From Oenanthe sinensis (Eukaryota > Streptophyta > Magnoliopsida > Apiales > Apiaceae), in assembly GCA_028671895.1 (NCBI GenBank), contig CM053813.1:14756001-14820000 (forward strand): a stretch of 64,000 bases of DNA. Reading direction: 5' to 3'. A program made the translations under genes and the position numbers. Shown here piece by piece: positions 1 through 11,963 of this stretch. Below the pieces are notes generated by a model. It was given only the letters and a program-made list of their open reading frames with translations. It was not told the origin of the DNA and did no database searches. Numbering within the stretch: position 1 is the stretch's first letter; every line of letters begins with the position of its first letter.

Positions 1-50
1 GTATGACTTATATATAGTGATGTATGTTGTTATAAGCGTACGATGACAGA

Positions 51-1102
51 ATGCCACCACCTCTTCTAATTGATGATAACAAAAAGGGGGAGAATACAAA
101 GAAGAAGGATGATGGTGATGGTGATGGCAAAGGCAGTGGTAGTGGTAGTGTTGGTGGTTCTGGTATGGACAAGTCTAGTGGCATTGGAGGTTCTGCAGCT
201 AAAAGGACTAAATATGGAAGCAATAGGGATTATCAATCTTCAAAGACATCTAAGTCATCTAAGTCACCCAACAAATCCATAATGATTGAAGAAGAAAAGA
301 GAAGGAAAAAGTCAGTTGGTCAGAAGCTTCTTCAAGGAGCCATTTCATCAGGATTGTCAGATGCTGCAAGAAGAGAAAAGGAGAATGAGGAAATAGCAAG
401 GCAGATAGAAATGGAATGGAACATGGAAGATCAATTAATGGAACAACCAATGAGGAAAAAGAGGAAAATAGCTATGGTTAAGAAAAGGTCAATTTCTATT
501 CAAGAAAGAGTGGTTCAGGAAAACCTCCAAGGTATATAAGAAGAAATCAAGGAAGAGGTTACAATTGAAGGATATGATATGAAAGGAATACCAGTGATCA
601 ATGAAAAAGGGCTGATTGGAGTAAGTACTCACCCTGCAACCTCTAACAAGAAGAATCTATGAGGTTGGAATATGAAAATGGAGTGAAGATCATTTATTCA
701 TTGAAGGTGATAATGAAGCAAAACTACAATGTTCTGAAGACCATCATTCCTCTACTCAAGAGAAAGTACAAACTCAACACAACAATTGCTCAAGAGATTC
801 AAAAACAATTTTCAAAGTTAAGGAGATCAAAGGCAGAAGCTGAACCTGATTCACCTCTTAAGTTATGGAAGTCTCAAGTCAAAAAGGTGGTGTTAGAGCC
901 AAAGTATGCAATGATTATTACAGATGTGGAGGGCAACACAAAGTTCTTTGATATCTGCAAATATCTGGACAAAATCACAGATGAAGAAATGCATTACCTT
1001 ATGAGGCAACTTGAGGAAACTGACAGAGATGAAGCAATTTTGAGGAGTTCTTTCGTGAGGCAACTAAAGGAAAATGCTGAGAAGAGAAGGAAGAGAAACT
1101 AA
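51..1102 (+). pseudogene. C-terminal remnant of the El-1 third ORF
   Basis: Two open stretches (51-539 and 659-1102) lie in different frames with stops between them, so the gene is broken. The first is rich in Asp/Gly/Ser, then Lys/Arg (KKRKIAMVKKR suggests nuclear targeting). It contains a helix-forming segment (GQKLLQGAISSGLSDAAR) that resembles part of the El-7 third ORF near 59590. The second contains EPKYAMIITDVEGNTKFFDI, matching the terminal domain of El-7 near 58950. Function is unknown. The position between pol and the 3' LTR is where Sireviruses carry their envelope-like ORF. Confidence 0.7.
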
Positions 1103-1289
1103 TTGAATTATGAAGATGGTGAAGACAATGAAGCAGCTTGCAGGAGTTATTCATCAAACTAGTACTTCCAAAGTCTCAAAGTGCTACTTAAATTTCTTGA
1201 TTCTATCTGAATGAAAATAATTAGGGGTTTTGTTATATCATCAAGTAGATTTATGCCTGTTCATATCACAGACACAAATATGGGGAGAT

Positions 1290-2409
1290 TGTTAGGAATC
1301 TACATGTAATTTTATGATAACATTAATCTTAGAATCATAGAAATTTTATTTGATGTAACTGATCAATTGATATGAAAGTTAAAAATATCAATTGATCAGG
1401 AAACCATTTATCAGTTGAAGTGTTTATATGAATCAACTGATAATTTGGACTGTAGCATAGGTATACTTAGTCTATTTCAATCGATAAGGTGTAAATCAAT
1501 TGATATTATTCTCATCAATTGATGTTAAAGTCGATTGATATAGATCATCAATTGATGTATAGATGAAACTATCAAATTGTAATTATATGAAGACAGGAAA
1601 TTGCACAAGTGAAGGATGATCAATTGATATTGAAGCATCGATGGATAGGAGATCAATCGAAGAAGCCAAGTCAAGTACTGAAGACCATCAACTGATATGA
1701 AGACCCATTGATTGATATATCGATTGATAACATCTATCAATCGATAAGTCATCATTTATCAATCGATGGATATAAAGATCAATCGAAGAAGATCATCAAT
1801 TGATGGATTAAAGGATATATCAATTGATATACTTAACAACAAATTATCAATTGATTGAGACAACACAGAAGGACTATTTGTTGTAGATCCAGAGGACAAA
1901 AGTAAACCTATGGAAGACAGTCTATGATGACTGTGAAGACTCAATCGGTAGCTGTCTTTCAAACCTGTTTTCTAGAAATGGAAAAAGGTAAAAGTAAGGT
2001 AGATAGAAATAATCCAAAAATAGGAATTGTAAAAACACACTTGTAGTTTATAAACAAGTGTGGTAGCATTGTTAGAAGTGTAGAAGTTAGACTATTTCTC
2101 TGAAAATCAACTGTTCAACGTTAGAGCACTTTGTAAGAACGGTTGGTTTATCTTCTAACCTTGTAAAAACGAAGCTAGGTTTATTTTAACCTACAAACAT
2201 TGAGCAAAAATATACACTGATGGAAAAACCAATCCATCAGTAATTTTAAATCTTTTTGTTATATTTAATTTTCAGTTTTAATTTATTCAAACACATTCTC
2301 TCTAATTATCAAACATCAGTAACAAATATTAAAATAAGCAAAAGTTTTAATATTTGTATTCAACCCCCCCCCCCTTCTACAAATATTGGCATAGTTCTGG
2401 GAAATAACA
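1290..2409 (+). repeat. El-1 3' LTR (1120 bp)
   Basis: It starts TGTTAGGAATC after a purine tract and ends GAAATAACA. The 5' half is crowded with ATCAATTGAT and variants (ATCGATTGAT, ATCAACTGAT, ATCGATGGAT), well over a dozen copies between about 1360 and 1860. The 3' half has the TATA hairpin and a C-run (CAACCCCCCCCCCCTTCTAC) near the end. It resembles the LTR at 62029-63142 but belongs to another copy. Confidence 0.9.
2037..2061 (+). promoter_or_regulatory. LTR TATA box inside an inverted repeat
   Basis: ACACTTGT (2037-2044) and ACAAGTGT (2054-2061) are exact 8-bp inverted arms around an AT-rich loop containing TTTATAAA. The same layout occurs in the El-8 LTR at 62774-62798. That this is the element's core promoter is inferred from position. 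Confidence 0.5.
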
Positions 2410-5165
2410 CGAACCAATCACCAATTTTGTGATTGCAGATCAAGAAATAAAGATGAAGGCAAACTCTGATTCTACTGTTGGACATACAAACTCTGATGAA
2501 GTCCCACTGGCAATCTCTGATGCAATCATGGTGTAACTAATCTCTGTACATCCAATGGAGACAACATCTACATCCACAAACACTCAATGTATAAACTCTG
2601 ACTTTTCTTCAGAATATGCATTCTCTGATAGTTTAAGTTCAGATTTTACTTTTCCTGTTTTAACTGCTAGAATGATCATGAATAGTCCTGAAAAGGGTAC
2701 CCCTACTCATGTAACTATATATAACATTTCTCAGCCACCTCTTATTTATGTAGGACATTATGTGTTAAGCCTTTCTAGTAAGTCTTAGGTAAAATGTGTG
2801 AAAAATAGAATTAATGAGAGGTAGACACTGGATCTGGTAAAAGGAGAGGTAGAATTGAGAAAGAAGTTAGTTAGTTCTAGTGAGCAAAATCTAACTCTTA
2901 AAAGTTATGATATGTGTGATGTAAGAAGTAATGATATTACTTTAAAAAAATCAGAGTGATTTAGGATGTTCTATAACTTTTACAGGTACTCAGAGTTTAT
3001 CTGTTACTGCAAACTCTGATCCTTTGCTAAACTCTGCGCAAGCTGTAAACTCTGATGGGGAGGACACAGACTTTGATGAGCTAATTTTTGCTAATGAAGA
3101 AGTCACAGACCTATCAATCCCCTACACACAAAGATTCAACACCAAGAAGTGGCCTGTAAATTTCTATGATGCACATGAGAGACTGAGAATGGTTTACACT
3201 GATTACATAGTGGTGGAAAAGCTTAAAGGATAAATTGAAATTGCATTAGACTCTGAAGGTGTAAAGAGAGATTTCACTTCTAAGGCAGAACCATCTCAGG
3301 AAGACTTGATAAATTCTCATAGACAAAAGGTATGGGATATGTCATAGAAATACACCAATGAAGAAATCTCCTGGCCACATGTTCATGACCTAATTGATAA
3401 AGATGATAAAGAAATACATTCTGAAGAGATGAAGTCAATTTTGAAAGCTACTACTGTGTTATCTAAGGGACTTCGCAATGAAATTGGTGAACTCAAGGAA
3501 TCTATCAACAAAACCTATGCATCTGTTCAAACTGCTGTTACGGAATCTCAACATTCTTTGGAGCTAAAACTTAAAACCGTTTCAGCAAAACAGGATGCAT
3601 TGGAAGCTAAAGTGGATAATCTTTCTAACTCTGTCAATTCTATACTGGGAATGCTATACACTATTATTGAAATTCTTACTGTTAGACAAGGGAATGATGT
3701 CAAAAAGGAGGAGAAGGGTTTAGACAAATGCAAGGAGGACGCTGCACAAAAATCTGACAAACCTGATGATGAAGATCAAGGGAGTCATAAGGATGGGAAG
3801 CAAACTCTGAAGCAGTAATCTCTGATTGATCAAACTCTGTCAACCACTCAAACTCTGATGACAATAAACTCTGACAAGAAGATAATCTCTGAGAAAAATC
3901 AAACTATGATGGAAGCTGATATGGAATTAGCAAAGAGGCTTGAAGAAGAAGAGAAGCCTGAAAAGATTGAAGAACAAAATCTTAAAGATTCAGAACTGGC
4001 AAGAAAGTTGTTTGAAGAAGAAAATCCAGGATTAGATCCAGTTGCTATAGAAGTAGAATTGAAGAAATCTGGTACTAACAATGCTCAAGTCCAGAAAAAG
4101 AGAAAATATGTGAAGAAAGGTCCAATTCAAAGGAAGGCATCTACTCAACAGAAGAAATCTGAATCTAAGCATGTCCAAATCAAACCAATTGAAACTCCAA
4201 AGCCAATTGTTCAATCAAAATCAACTCTTACAATCCAAACAAGATCAACTATAATTCAGAAGAAAGCCCCAGCAAAATCAAAAACCCCTCTCACTACGTC
4301 TGGAACAACTTTTCTTCCAGGTGGATCTAGCTTTGATGATGAGGAAGAAGAGTAACAACAAACTCTGATAAGGAATAAAAGATCTGATCTTCTGTGGACC
4401 AAGACTCAAACTCTGACTCTCAATGCCAGACTTGGAAAAGACAAAGGTGGTATTGGTGATTCACATGCCAATGTCTACAGGGGTAAAACAAATATGTTCA
4501 GAGATCCTTTTTCATTGAAAGATAATCCTGAGGAAGAGTTGTCACAAAAACATCTGGACAAATTGATATCTATCAACATAGTGAAAGATATTTTTGATGG
4601 AGCTCAAGCCAAAGAGAAGCTTCTATATTTCTTAGAAGATGGGAGAGTTTTAAATATTGTTGAAGAAGATTTAATTCAGAAAGCATCTAAAGAACTTGAA
4701 CATGTTCTTTATCTACTTAGTGATGTAAATGAAGCAACCTCTAGGTGGGTGAAAATTCTTGAAGGAGTAATAGCTGAGAAGAAAAAGAATGAAAGGCTGA
4801 TGATGATAAACTTTGAAAATTATGAGCCTGAATACTTACTTGAAGATGGAACAGAAAGAGATATGAGAAAAGGAGATACAAAGGTCAAGATGGTGTTAGG
4901 GATTGATACACTGATTTTAAATCCAGATTGGTTGAAGGCCTGTTGCATTGCCTTGGATGAAAGAATGAACAGATCATCAATTTATGCTCTAAGGGCTGGT
5001 ATATGTCAGATTGATGATTCTTCAGAACAGATGAAAGATTTGAAGGAGAAACTTGTTGAATTATTGAAGAATGCTGAAGAAAAGCTTCTGGAACAGTTTC
5101 TAGTTTCTGAAAGAAGACTTCTCATACAGAAGAATTCGAATCATAAAGAAAAAAACAAACTCTGA
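2410..5165 (+). pseudogene. El-2 third ORF, middle and C-terminal part
   Basis: This runs parallel to El-3 15640-18323. In order: a Ser/Thr-rich linker with NSD repeats, a coiled-coil (about 3429-3690), a lysine-rich segment, an acidic helix (MELAKRLEEEEKPEKIEEQN, about 3921), the FLPGG-SSFDDEEEE segment near 4310, and a terminal domain with LEDGRVLNIVEEDLIQKASK near 4630. It is broken by a frame change near an A-run at about 2943-2949 and by several stops. The final open part ends at 5165. No membrane segment or signal peptide is visible. Function is unknown. Confidence 0.75.
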
Positions 5166-5239
5166 TGCATTTATCTTATATTTCTGATATCATAAGTAGA
5201 ATTTATGTTTTAATTCATAAAGCATAAATTGGGAGAGAT

Positions 5240-5774
5240 TGTTAGGAATGCAAACATTAATGATTGTCAGAGAATACCAATTAGAGTTTATGCTGACGTC
5301 ATCAGAGAATGAAGGAACTGTCGGTCAGAGTTTACTCTATCAGAGAATACTCAATCAGAGTTTACTCTAACAAAGAATACTCCAATCAGATAATATTCAA
5401 CCGATAAAGTTTATAATCAGAGTTTGTCAGGAAGTAAATCAATTCAGAGTTTGATTATGATAGTGAGAAGGAATCCTGATGCAAGTCTATTTCCTTATTT
5501 AAAGTTGTTCTTTTCTTAATCTGATTTGTAATTGAATTGTAACTGTGTCTATATAAACACAGACATAGGTTAACTTAATTGTATCTTTACAAGTTATATC
5601 TTTCATAACCTAGCAGTTCTTGAGAACAAAGAATTTCTTGAGAGAGTTTTGTATTCTATTCATTATTATTAATACAAAACAGTGTTTTCTTTACATACTT
5701 GTGTTCTTGATCAATTAATTGGTACTATTGCATTCAACCCTCATTCTGTAATAGATTATACATTTGGAAAAACA
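5240..5774 (+). repeat. El-2 3' LTR (535 bp)
   Basis: It starts TGTTAGGAATGC directly after the purine tract ATTGGGAGAGAT (5228-5239) and ends GGAAAAACA. It contains repeated CAGAGTTTACTCT and ATCAGAG words (the reverse complement of the internal AAACTCTGAT word) and a TATA box in CTGTGT-CTATATAA-ACACAG (5543-5562). Confidence 0.88.
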
Positions 5775-6554
5775 TATGTATAATCTTAAATAAATTAAAT
5801 ATATGTTTGATATATTAAAAAATTATGTTCATAATATTTCATTCACAAAAATTTACATATTTATATATTAATAATATAAATTTATATTTTTTGCGATATG
5901 CATTTTTTTTAATAATTTATAATTTTCTTATTTATATTTAATCCGGTTGATATAAAAATATATAATTTGAATAAATTAAAAAACTAATACAATTATAATA
6001 TATTAAGACATTTTAAAATTATAAAAATATTAGTAATTTTAAAATAAATAATTTATTTAATAAAACAAAATAACCGTGTATCGCACGGGTTAAAATCTAG
6101 TAGCTATAAAACAAGTAAATATTTGTTCGATAAATTTGAAAGACAACCTTTTATAAAAATGTTTCAAAAATATTAAATTTTTACATAAATTTACGAGTTA
6201 CTTTACTTCTTCCATTTTGAAATATTAATTAAAAGTTATAATAAGCACGATTTTTTCACCTAGTTATTTTATATTAGAACGACTCTGTCTAATAAACCTT
6301 ACTTCGAAGAAAAGGAAGAAGTGGGTTGCATGGCTACTACAAACTAGGTACATATGAGAGACAAGTAGATGTGTATGTATCTCAGAAATGGATAAACATG
6401 AACCTACATTAATGTATATAGAGCATGCATATTATTGATAAGAAGAGCTGAATAGATGAACAAGGTTGCCATTCACATATGAGTGGCAATCTTTTATCTT
6501 TTTGTGATCCACATGTACAATCAATTATATATTCCTACCTGTTTGTCTTGTTAC
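5775..6554. other. AT-rich DNA without a gene
   Basis: I see no coding region. The stretch is AT-rich and contains the 3' end of a Helitron-like element (next entry). The last 5 bases (GTTAC, 6550-6554) are the left target duplication of the solo LTR. Confidence 0.6.
6073..6100 (+). mobile_element. Helitron-like 3' terminus
   Basis: A short hairpin (CCGTG/CACGG) is followed after a few bases by CTAG and then a host T. This is the usual 3' end of plant Helitrons. No matching 5' TC end was found nearby, so only the end is claimed; the 5' part may have been displaced by El-2. Confidence 0.45.
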
Positions 6555-7792
6555 TGTTGAAAAATGTGGGTAGAAGCCCCACATTGTCAAGACATTTTGA
6601 GCCTAAGTTTGAATGCTTTTTCATTGCGTGCGCGTAACAAGTTATGGTTAGAGTATGTTCGTCTTCGAAAGAGCTTTCCAACGCATATTTAAGTATTCAA
6701 AATGATCAAGGAATGGATAAGATATGATTATCCAAAGTTGGTACCTTGAAAGTGGAAATTTAGAAATGAGAACTTGAATCCTACATTGAATTGGAAAAGT
6801 GTTTTTCATGCCTTTATATAGTAGAACACTTATGTAGTGTTTAAGATGTGTTAGTATGGTATTGCTCCACCACCCACGTGCGCGCAGGGGGTGCAAATCA
6901 TGTGATTTTGAGGGCAAATTCGTGGTTTCGCAAGCCTTCGGGCTTTCCGCGTGGGCGACCTGCGGACACGAATGCAGCAAAATTTGGGGCGAATAAATCC
7001 GGACCAGTTTTGTAAAGTTACTATCAGAATACTACAAAGCTGTTGTCAGGAAAGTTGCTGTCAAGCTCGACAGTAAACTCAAACTTGCTGTCAGAACTGC
7101 TTAACTCATTTCAAAGTTGCTGTCGAGGAAGGCTTGACAGTAAACTCGGCGGGCAAGACAAAGTTGCTGTCACGGTTTGGAAGTCCTGACAGTAAACTCA
7201 AACTTGCTGTCGTGCTTGCCTAACAGTAAACTCAAAGCTGCTGTCGAATGTCCACTGTGTCTTAGCTCAATATAACAGTTCGTTATTTTGTTTTAATAAT
7301 AAATGTTATTATTAATTCGAAATTGATTACGAATTTAATTTTGACAACCAATTGCCTTTATTATTTAACGCGTGATTAATTAGGTAAACGCGTGGTAATT
7401 AAGGAAATTGTGTAGCGCACAAGTTTTTCCCCGGTCTATATATTCATCTTATTCGGTCTTAGGTAATCATCGAAGCAAGTCAGTATTCTGTCCTAAACCC
7501 TAAACACAGCCGTCATCTTTCTGGTGATAGTTTTCTTGCTCTATTCAAGCTCGCTGAAGGTGCTGTTCTTCGTGACATCATCGTGTTCTCGTTTTATCCT
7601 AGGAGGCTATCGACTCAAATATACGGTGAGAGGCGAAATAGCTATAAGGAGACAATTCCGCACTGGACTCGAGACATCCTCTGTTACTTACCTTCTCTTT
7701 AACAGTTTGATTATTGTCACACACTATTCTGTTGCTTACACACACAATCACTTGTGATTTATTATTGTGTTTTTTGGCAGATTGTTTTCACA
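6555..7792 (+). mobile_element. Solo LTR (1238 bp) with perfect target duplication
   Basis: It starts TGTTGAAAAATG and ends TTTTCACA, bounded by GTTAC on both sides (6550-6554 and 7793-7797). There is no primer-binding site, coding region or second LTR, so this is what remains after recombination between two LTRs. A TATA-like CTATATATTC at about 7435 gives the orientation. TGTTGAAAAATG with a following CCCACATTG is common in plant copia LTRs; the exact lineage is not assigned. Confidence 0.8.
7010..7245 (+). repeat. Interleaved TTGCTGTC / GACAGTAAACTC repeats in the solo LTR
   Basis: About five copies of TTGCTGTC alternate with about four copies of ACAGTAAACTC in 235 bp. CTGTC and GACAG are reverse complements, so neighbouring copies can form a series of short hairpins. 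The spacing is irregular. Confidence 0.7.
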
Positions 7793-7797
7793 GTTAC

Positions 7798-10152
7798 ACC
7801 TAATTCTTTTACATATTATTGTATATCAGTGGTTGTATTCCACTTATTACTTAAAAAAGAAAAAAATAACTTTTTTTACATATTTAGTTATACAGGACAG
7901 GCACGAGGTACACTACAAATCTTTTGATTTTATAAATTTAACAAATTTCTAGAAATTATAAAAATATATTAAAAATTTTAAAAATAAATTATATTTTACT
8001 TATAATAAAAATATTATTATTAATAAGTTCAATATTTATATAAAAAATTAATTTATAATTTATTAAAATAAATATTATTTAAAGAAAAATTATTTCCAGA
8101 ATATTGATAAATTTTACTTATATTTTACTGCATTCCGTGTTGTTATCGGATTTTTCATTTGTACACTAAAATTTTTATTTGAATATCCCAACATATATGT
8201 ATTTTATTATTTAGATTTAATATTTATTTTCTTGATATATATTTTTATTTTTATTTTTATTTTTATAGCAATCTTTTTAATTTTATTAATTTTATTTATT
8301 CATGTATATACATATTATTCTATTATTAATCCTAGTGGTTACCTAGGCTTGTCTCTACTATATTATTATAATCGGAATGCGGAATAATTGATGGTTTGGT
8401 TCAACTTTTCCCTAAAAATTATAAACACCTTCCAAAAGAATTAGTATAGTATTATAAATTTAACACAATTGTGACTTAATTTAATATCTAAATTTTATTA
8501 TCACTCAAAGTCTTTAAACTCTATTAAAATTATAAATTATTATTTGTTATAAAATATTATTATATTTTAAAAAATTTAAATATATATAATCTCTTTCATT
8601 TATAATATAATAATATAGTAATATAGACCTAACACAATTATAAAATATCTCAATTTCGTCCTAACTCAAACTCTTTAAACCATTTAAACTATTTTTTTAA
8701 CAGAATATATTTACTCTTAATAAATTATATCAGGATACAATATATATGGAATGGAGTTTTTTTCATTCAAAAAACTTATTATCTGACCAAAGGACATGAA
8801 AATGTCCCCGGAAATTTAGTCAATAAGGTCTTAATGTCTGAGAAGAGAATATATGTCGTACTTCAATAAACAAATATGTTTGTCGTCCGATCCAAATCCA
8901 GAAAATGTTAAAAAACACATCTGAAATTATAAAAATAATAAAATAATAAGTGTCTAAAATATGTCTCATATAAAATTATAATACATACACACATATATAT
9001 ACATATAACTCCTAATATATGAAGAAAAATTATCCAAATATAACACAAAATCGTCATTCAACGATATATAACAACTATCATATACGGTCAAAATGCCATA
9101 AAAATTTGCACTTACTCATAGAGGATCACATATGATATTAAAATCGTTCGAAAAAGCCAGACTTAAAAGATTTTAAAACATATCTAAATGATATGAAATA
9201 GATTTGAAACATATAAAAATAGATTTGAAAATTTTAAAATTAAAACTTTTTTAAAAATATAGGTAAAAAGAATTTTGATATAAGAATATTTTTCTCATGT
9301 AATAGAAGAAGATTTTTGAAATTAGGGTTTAGGTTAAAGAAGGGGAAGGGGAGAGCATTGTTATGGCATTAGAATTGACTTACTAAAGTTCTTTAAACTA
9401 TATTAAAATTATAATATATCACTAATAATATAATCCCAAAAGTTTATCAATATAATATATGTAAATTATTCAAGTTAATTTCATAATATAAAATATTATA
9501 ATATTATTATAATATAAATAATATAATAATAAAATATTAAATGAAATAATATTTTAATTTAAAACCACTTTAAGAACAAATTAAAAAAAATACTTCTGAA
9601 TTTATTTAAATTTCTCATATCTTCTAATTTAATAAATATAGTGATACGGACCAAATTAGGAAATATTAAATAAAATAATATAAATCAGTTTTTTTTAACA
9701 ATATTACTAATTTTAATACTAATATTAGAAAACTAATATTTCTCATTATAATTTATAATAATATTATGAAAACATTTTATTATGTAGGCATTATTATAAT
9801 TAGTTTTAGAGTATTTATCAAAACTACTACTTTTTTTCAATTTTTTGCGATTTTACTATATTTTAAATTTTTTTATAAAAATACGTTTTGCAACTAAAAT
9901 TAATTAAATGCAACTTTTTTATATAAAATTTCTAACCAAATGCAATCGACTGCAATTTTTTTGAAAAAAATTGGAGTTACTCTTTGCATTTGAGGTTGAT
10001 TTTGATTGTATCAGGTTGCATTAGTTGTAAAATCGTATTTTTGTAAAATTAAAATTAACGTTCGTATTTTTTCAAAATATAAAGTAAAAATTTGTATTTT
10101 TATAAAAAAAGAAAAAATTTGGTATTTTTCAAAAAAAGTCCTTAATTTTACA
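7798..10152. other. AT-rich DNA without a recognisable gene
   Basis: Long A/T runs and short near-repeats such as TTTAAACTATATTAAAATTAT (8510-8700 and 9390-9420 are alike) are present. No open frame here has gene-like composition. A possible Helitron 5' end (TCTCTACTATATTATTA, near 8352) is not preceded by A, so it is weak. Confidence 0.55.
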
Positions 10153-10157
10153 TGTTT

Positions 10158-10633
10158 TGTTAGGAAGCAAACACTGATGGTTGTCGGAGAATACAAGTCA
10201 GAGTTTATATTGCTGACATCATCAGAGGTTAAGGAACTGTTGGACAGAGTTTACTCTATCAGAGAATAATAACCGACAGAGTTTGTCAAGAAGCAATTCA
10301 AATCAGAGTCTGAATAGGAAAGTAAGAAGGAATCCGAATGCAAGACTATTTCCTTATGTAAAGCTATTCTATTTCTATTCTGATTTGTAATTGAATTGTA
10401 ACTGTGTCTATATAAACACAGACATAGGTTAACATTGATATATCTTAGCAAATCATACTTTTCATAACCTAGCAGCTCTTGAGAACAAACAACTTCTTGA
10501 GAGAGTTTTGTAACCTGTTCAATCTTTAATACAAAACCGCATTCATCTTTTTCATATTTGTGTTCTTAATCGATTTATTGGTACTATTACATTTAACCCT
10601 CATTCTGTAATAGTTTATCTTTCTGGACGAACA
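10158..10633 (+). repeat. El-3 5' LTR (476 bp)
   Basis: It starts TGTTAGGAAGC and ends GGACGAACA. The TATA box lies in the loop of CTGTGT/ACACAG (10402-10421). Copies of CAGAGTTTA words lie in its first 160 bp. It lacks 13 bp present in the 3' LTR. Confidence 0.92.
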
Positions 10634-10635
10634 AG

Positions 10636-10650
10636 TGGTATCAGAGAAGG
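10636..10650 (+). promoter_or_regulatory. Primer-binding site, initiator tRNA-Met type
   Basis: TGGTATCAGAGAAGG lies 2 bases after the 5' LTR. TGGTATCAGAG complements the 3' end of plant tRNA-Met and is the usual primer site of plant copia elements. The later bases differ from the El-4 and El-8 versions (GAGCA), so it may have decayed. Confidence 0.85.
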
Positions 10651-10681
10651 CAGTTCAAATTCAACTGTTAGATCTCAAATC

Positions 10682-11898
10682 ATGTCTGGAAACAAGTATG
10701 AGAGCATAAAAATTCCAATATTAAAGAAAGGTGAGTAGCCTACATGGAGGGTGAAGATGTTGATGTTCCTAGAAGAAACAGATCCTGATTACTTGGATAT
10801 GATCAATGAAGGCCAGTACAGCCAACAAAACTGGTACCTGCAACTATTGTGGATGAAAGACAAGCACCTGAGCATTATACCCTCAAAGATAAAAAGGAGT
10901 GGACTAATGAGGAAAAACAAGAAGTTCTCAAAGATGACAAGGTAAGCAACATATTACACAATAATCTTGAATCTGTAATGTCCAACAGGGTTATAGCATA
11001 CAAAACTGCAAAGGAAATCTGGGATGCACTAGAGATTCAATGTCAAGGAACAAGGGAAATCAAGAAAAATAGAAGATCTGTGTTAATTCAGGAGTATAAA
11101 TACTTTGAAGCCAAACATAATGAATCCCTAACATATATCTATGACAGATTTCTAACACTTTTGAATAACTTGGCTTTGGTGGATAAAGTATATGATAATG
11201 AGGATTCAAACACCATGTTTCTGAGGGCTCTTCCAGAAGAATGGGATTTACAGACATCCTTAATTAGAGAAAAGGCTGATTTAGATGAGATGTCCTTAGA
11301 TGAAGTTTATGGCAAACAAAAAACTCATGTTCTAGAATTACAGCAAAGGAGAAACAGAAAAAGCAACAAAGCAAGGTCCATTGCTTTGAATGTTGAAACA
11401 AAGTCTGAAGAACCAAAAGAAAAAGTGCTTAAAGTTTCAACAAGAAAAGGAAAAGAGATAGTGACTCAAGAAAGTAGTGAATCAGAGTCTGAGACAAACT
11501 CTGAAGTAAATTCTGATGACTCCACAGACTCTGATATGATGGAGATGATTGCTATGATTGTAAAAGGATTCAAAAAGATGAAATACAGGAAATATAAGAA
11601 GCAGGCAAATTTTCAGAAGAAACATGGAGAGTCAGAAAAGAGAGAAAGGTTCAAGAAAATAGAAGATAGAGATGGGAAATCAAAGACTATTGACAAGTCA
11701 AAAAAGTGTTATAAGTGTAACAAGATGGGGCATTTTATTACTGAATGCAGAAGTAAGGAATCAGGAAAAGCCTTAATCACTTCAAAGAAAGACTGGGTGG
11801 ATTCTTCAGATTCTGAACCAAAAACAAATTATGCACTTATGGCAAACATTGATGCTCCAAACTCTGATAAGGTACCAGACTCTGTCTTTAATTTTTAA
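10682..11898 (+). pseudogene. El-3 gag (broken)
   Basis: The expected ATG is at 10682 (MSGNKYESIKIP, as in El-4). There is an in-frame TAG at 10736-10738 and a frame change before 10849, after which the frame is open to 11896. The open part holds the copia capsid-like (UBN2) region and one CCHC zinc knuckle (CYKCNKMGHFITEC). It ends early just after an NSD-rich linker. El-4 Gag goes on with a coiled-coil and two more knuckles that are missing here. Confidence 0.88.
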
Positions 11899-11963
11899 AC
11901 TGATAATATCTGTGAATTAAAGTCTTTTCTTAGATCTTTGCATGTTAGGTTTAAATCTCATAC

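Larger units (their letters stand above)
1..2409 (+). mobile_element. El-1: 3' end of a Sirevirus-type copia element (family beta)
   Basis: This is the tail of a Ty1/copia element whose 5' part lies beyond the window edge. It holds the C-terminal remains of a third ORF (51-1102), a purine-rich tract (TGGGGAGAT, 1281-1289) and a complete 3' LTR (1290-2409). The sequence right after the LTR matches the middle of the third ORF of a different family (compare 15640-15680), so El-1 inserted into El-2. The candidate right-hand target duplication is CGAAC (2410-2414); its left partner is outside the window. Family membership is inferred from the LTR, which resembles the one at 62029-63142. Confidence 0.85.
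2410..5774 (+). mobile_element. El-2: 3' part of a Sirevirus-type copia element (family alpha)
   Basis: This contains the second half of a third ORF, a purine tract and a 3' LTR of the same family as El-3. The left side was cut by insertion of El-1; its gag-pol and 5' LTR would lie left of the window. The coding text is closely similar to El-3 15640-18323. The 5 bases after the LTR are TATGT; the left partner of a target duplication cannot be seen. Confidence 0.85.

Noticed and set aside
7524..7952. Short open frames at the end of and just after the solo LTR
   Set aside because: They overlap the LTR end and target duplication and show no domain.
8352..8390. Helitron 5' end
   Set aside because: The base before TC is G rather than A, and no 3' hairpin with CTAG follows within the AT-rich block.
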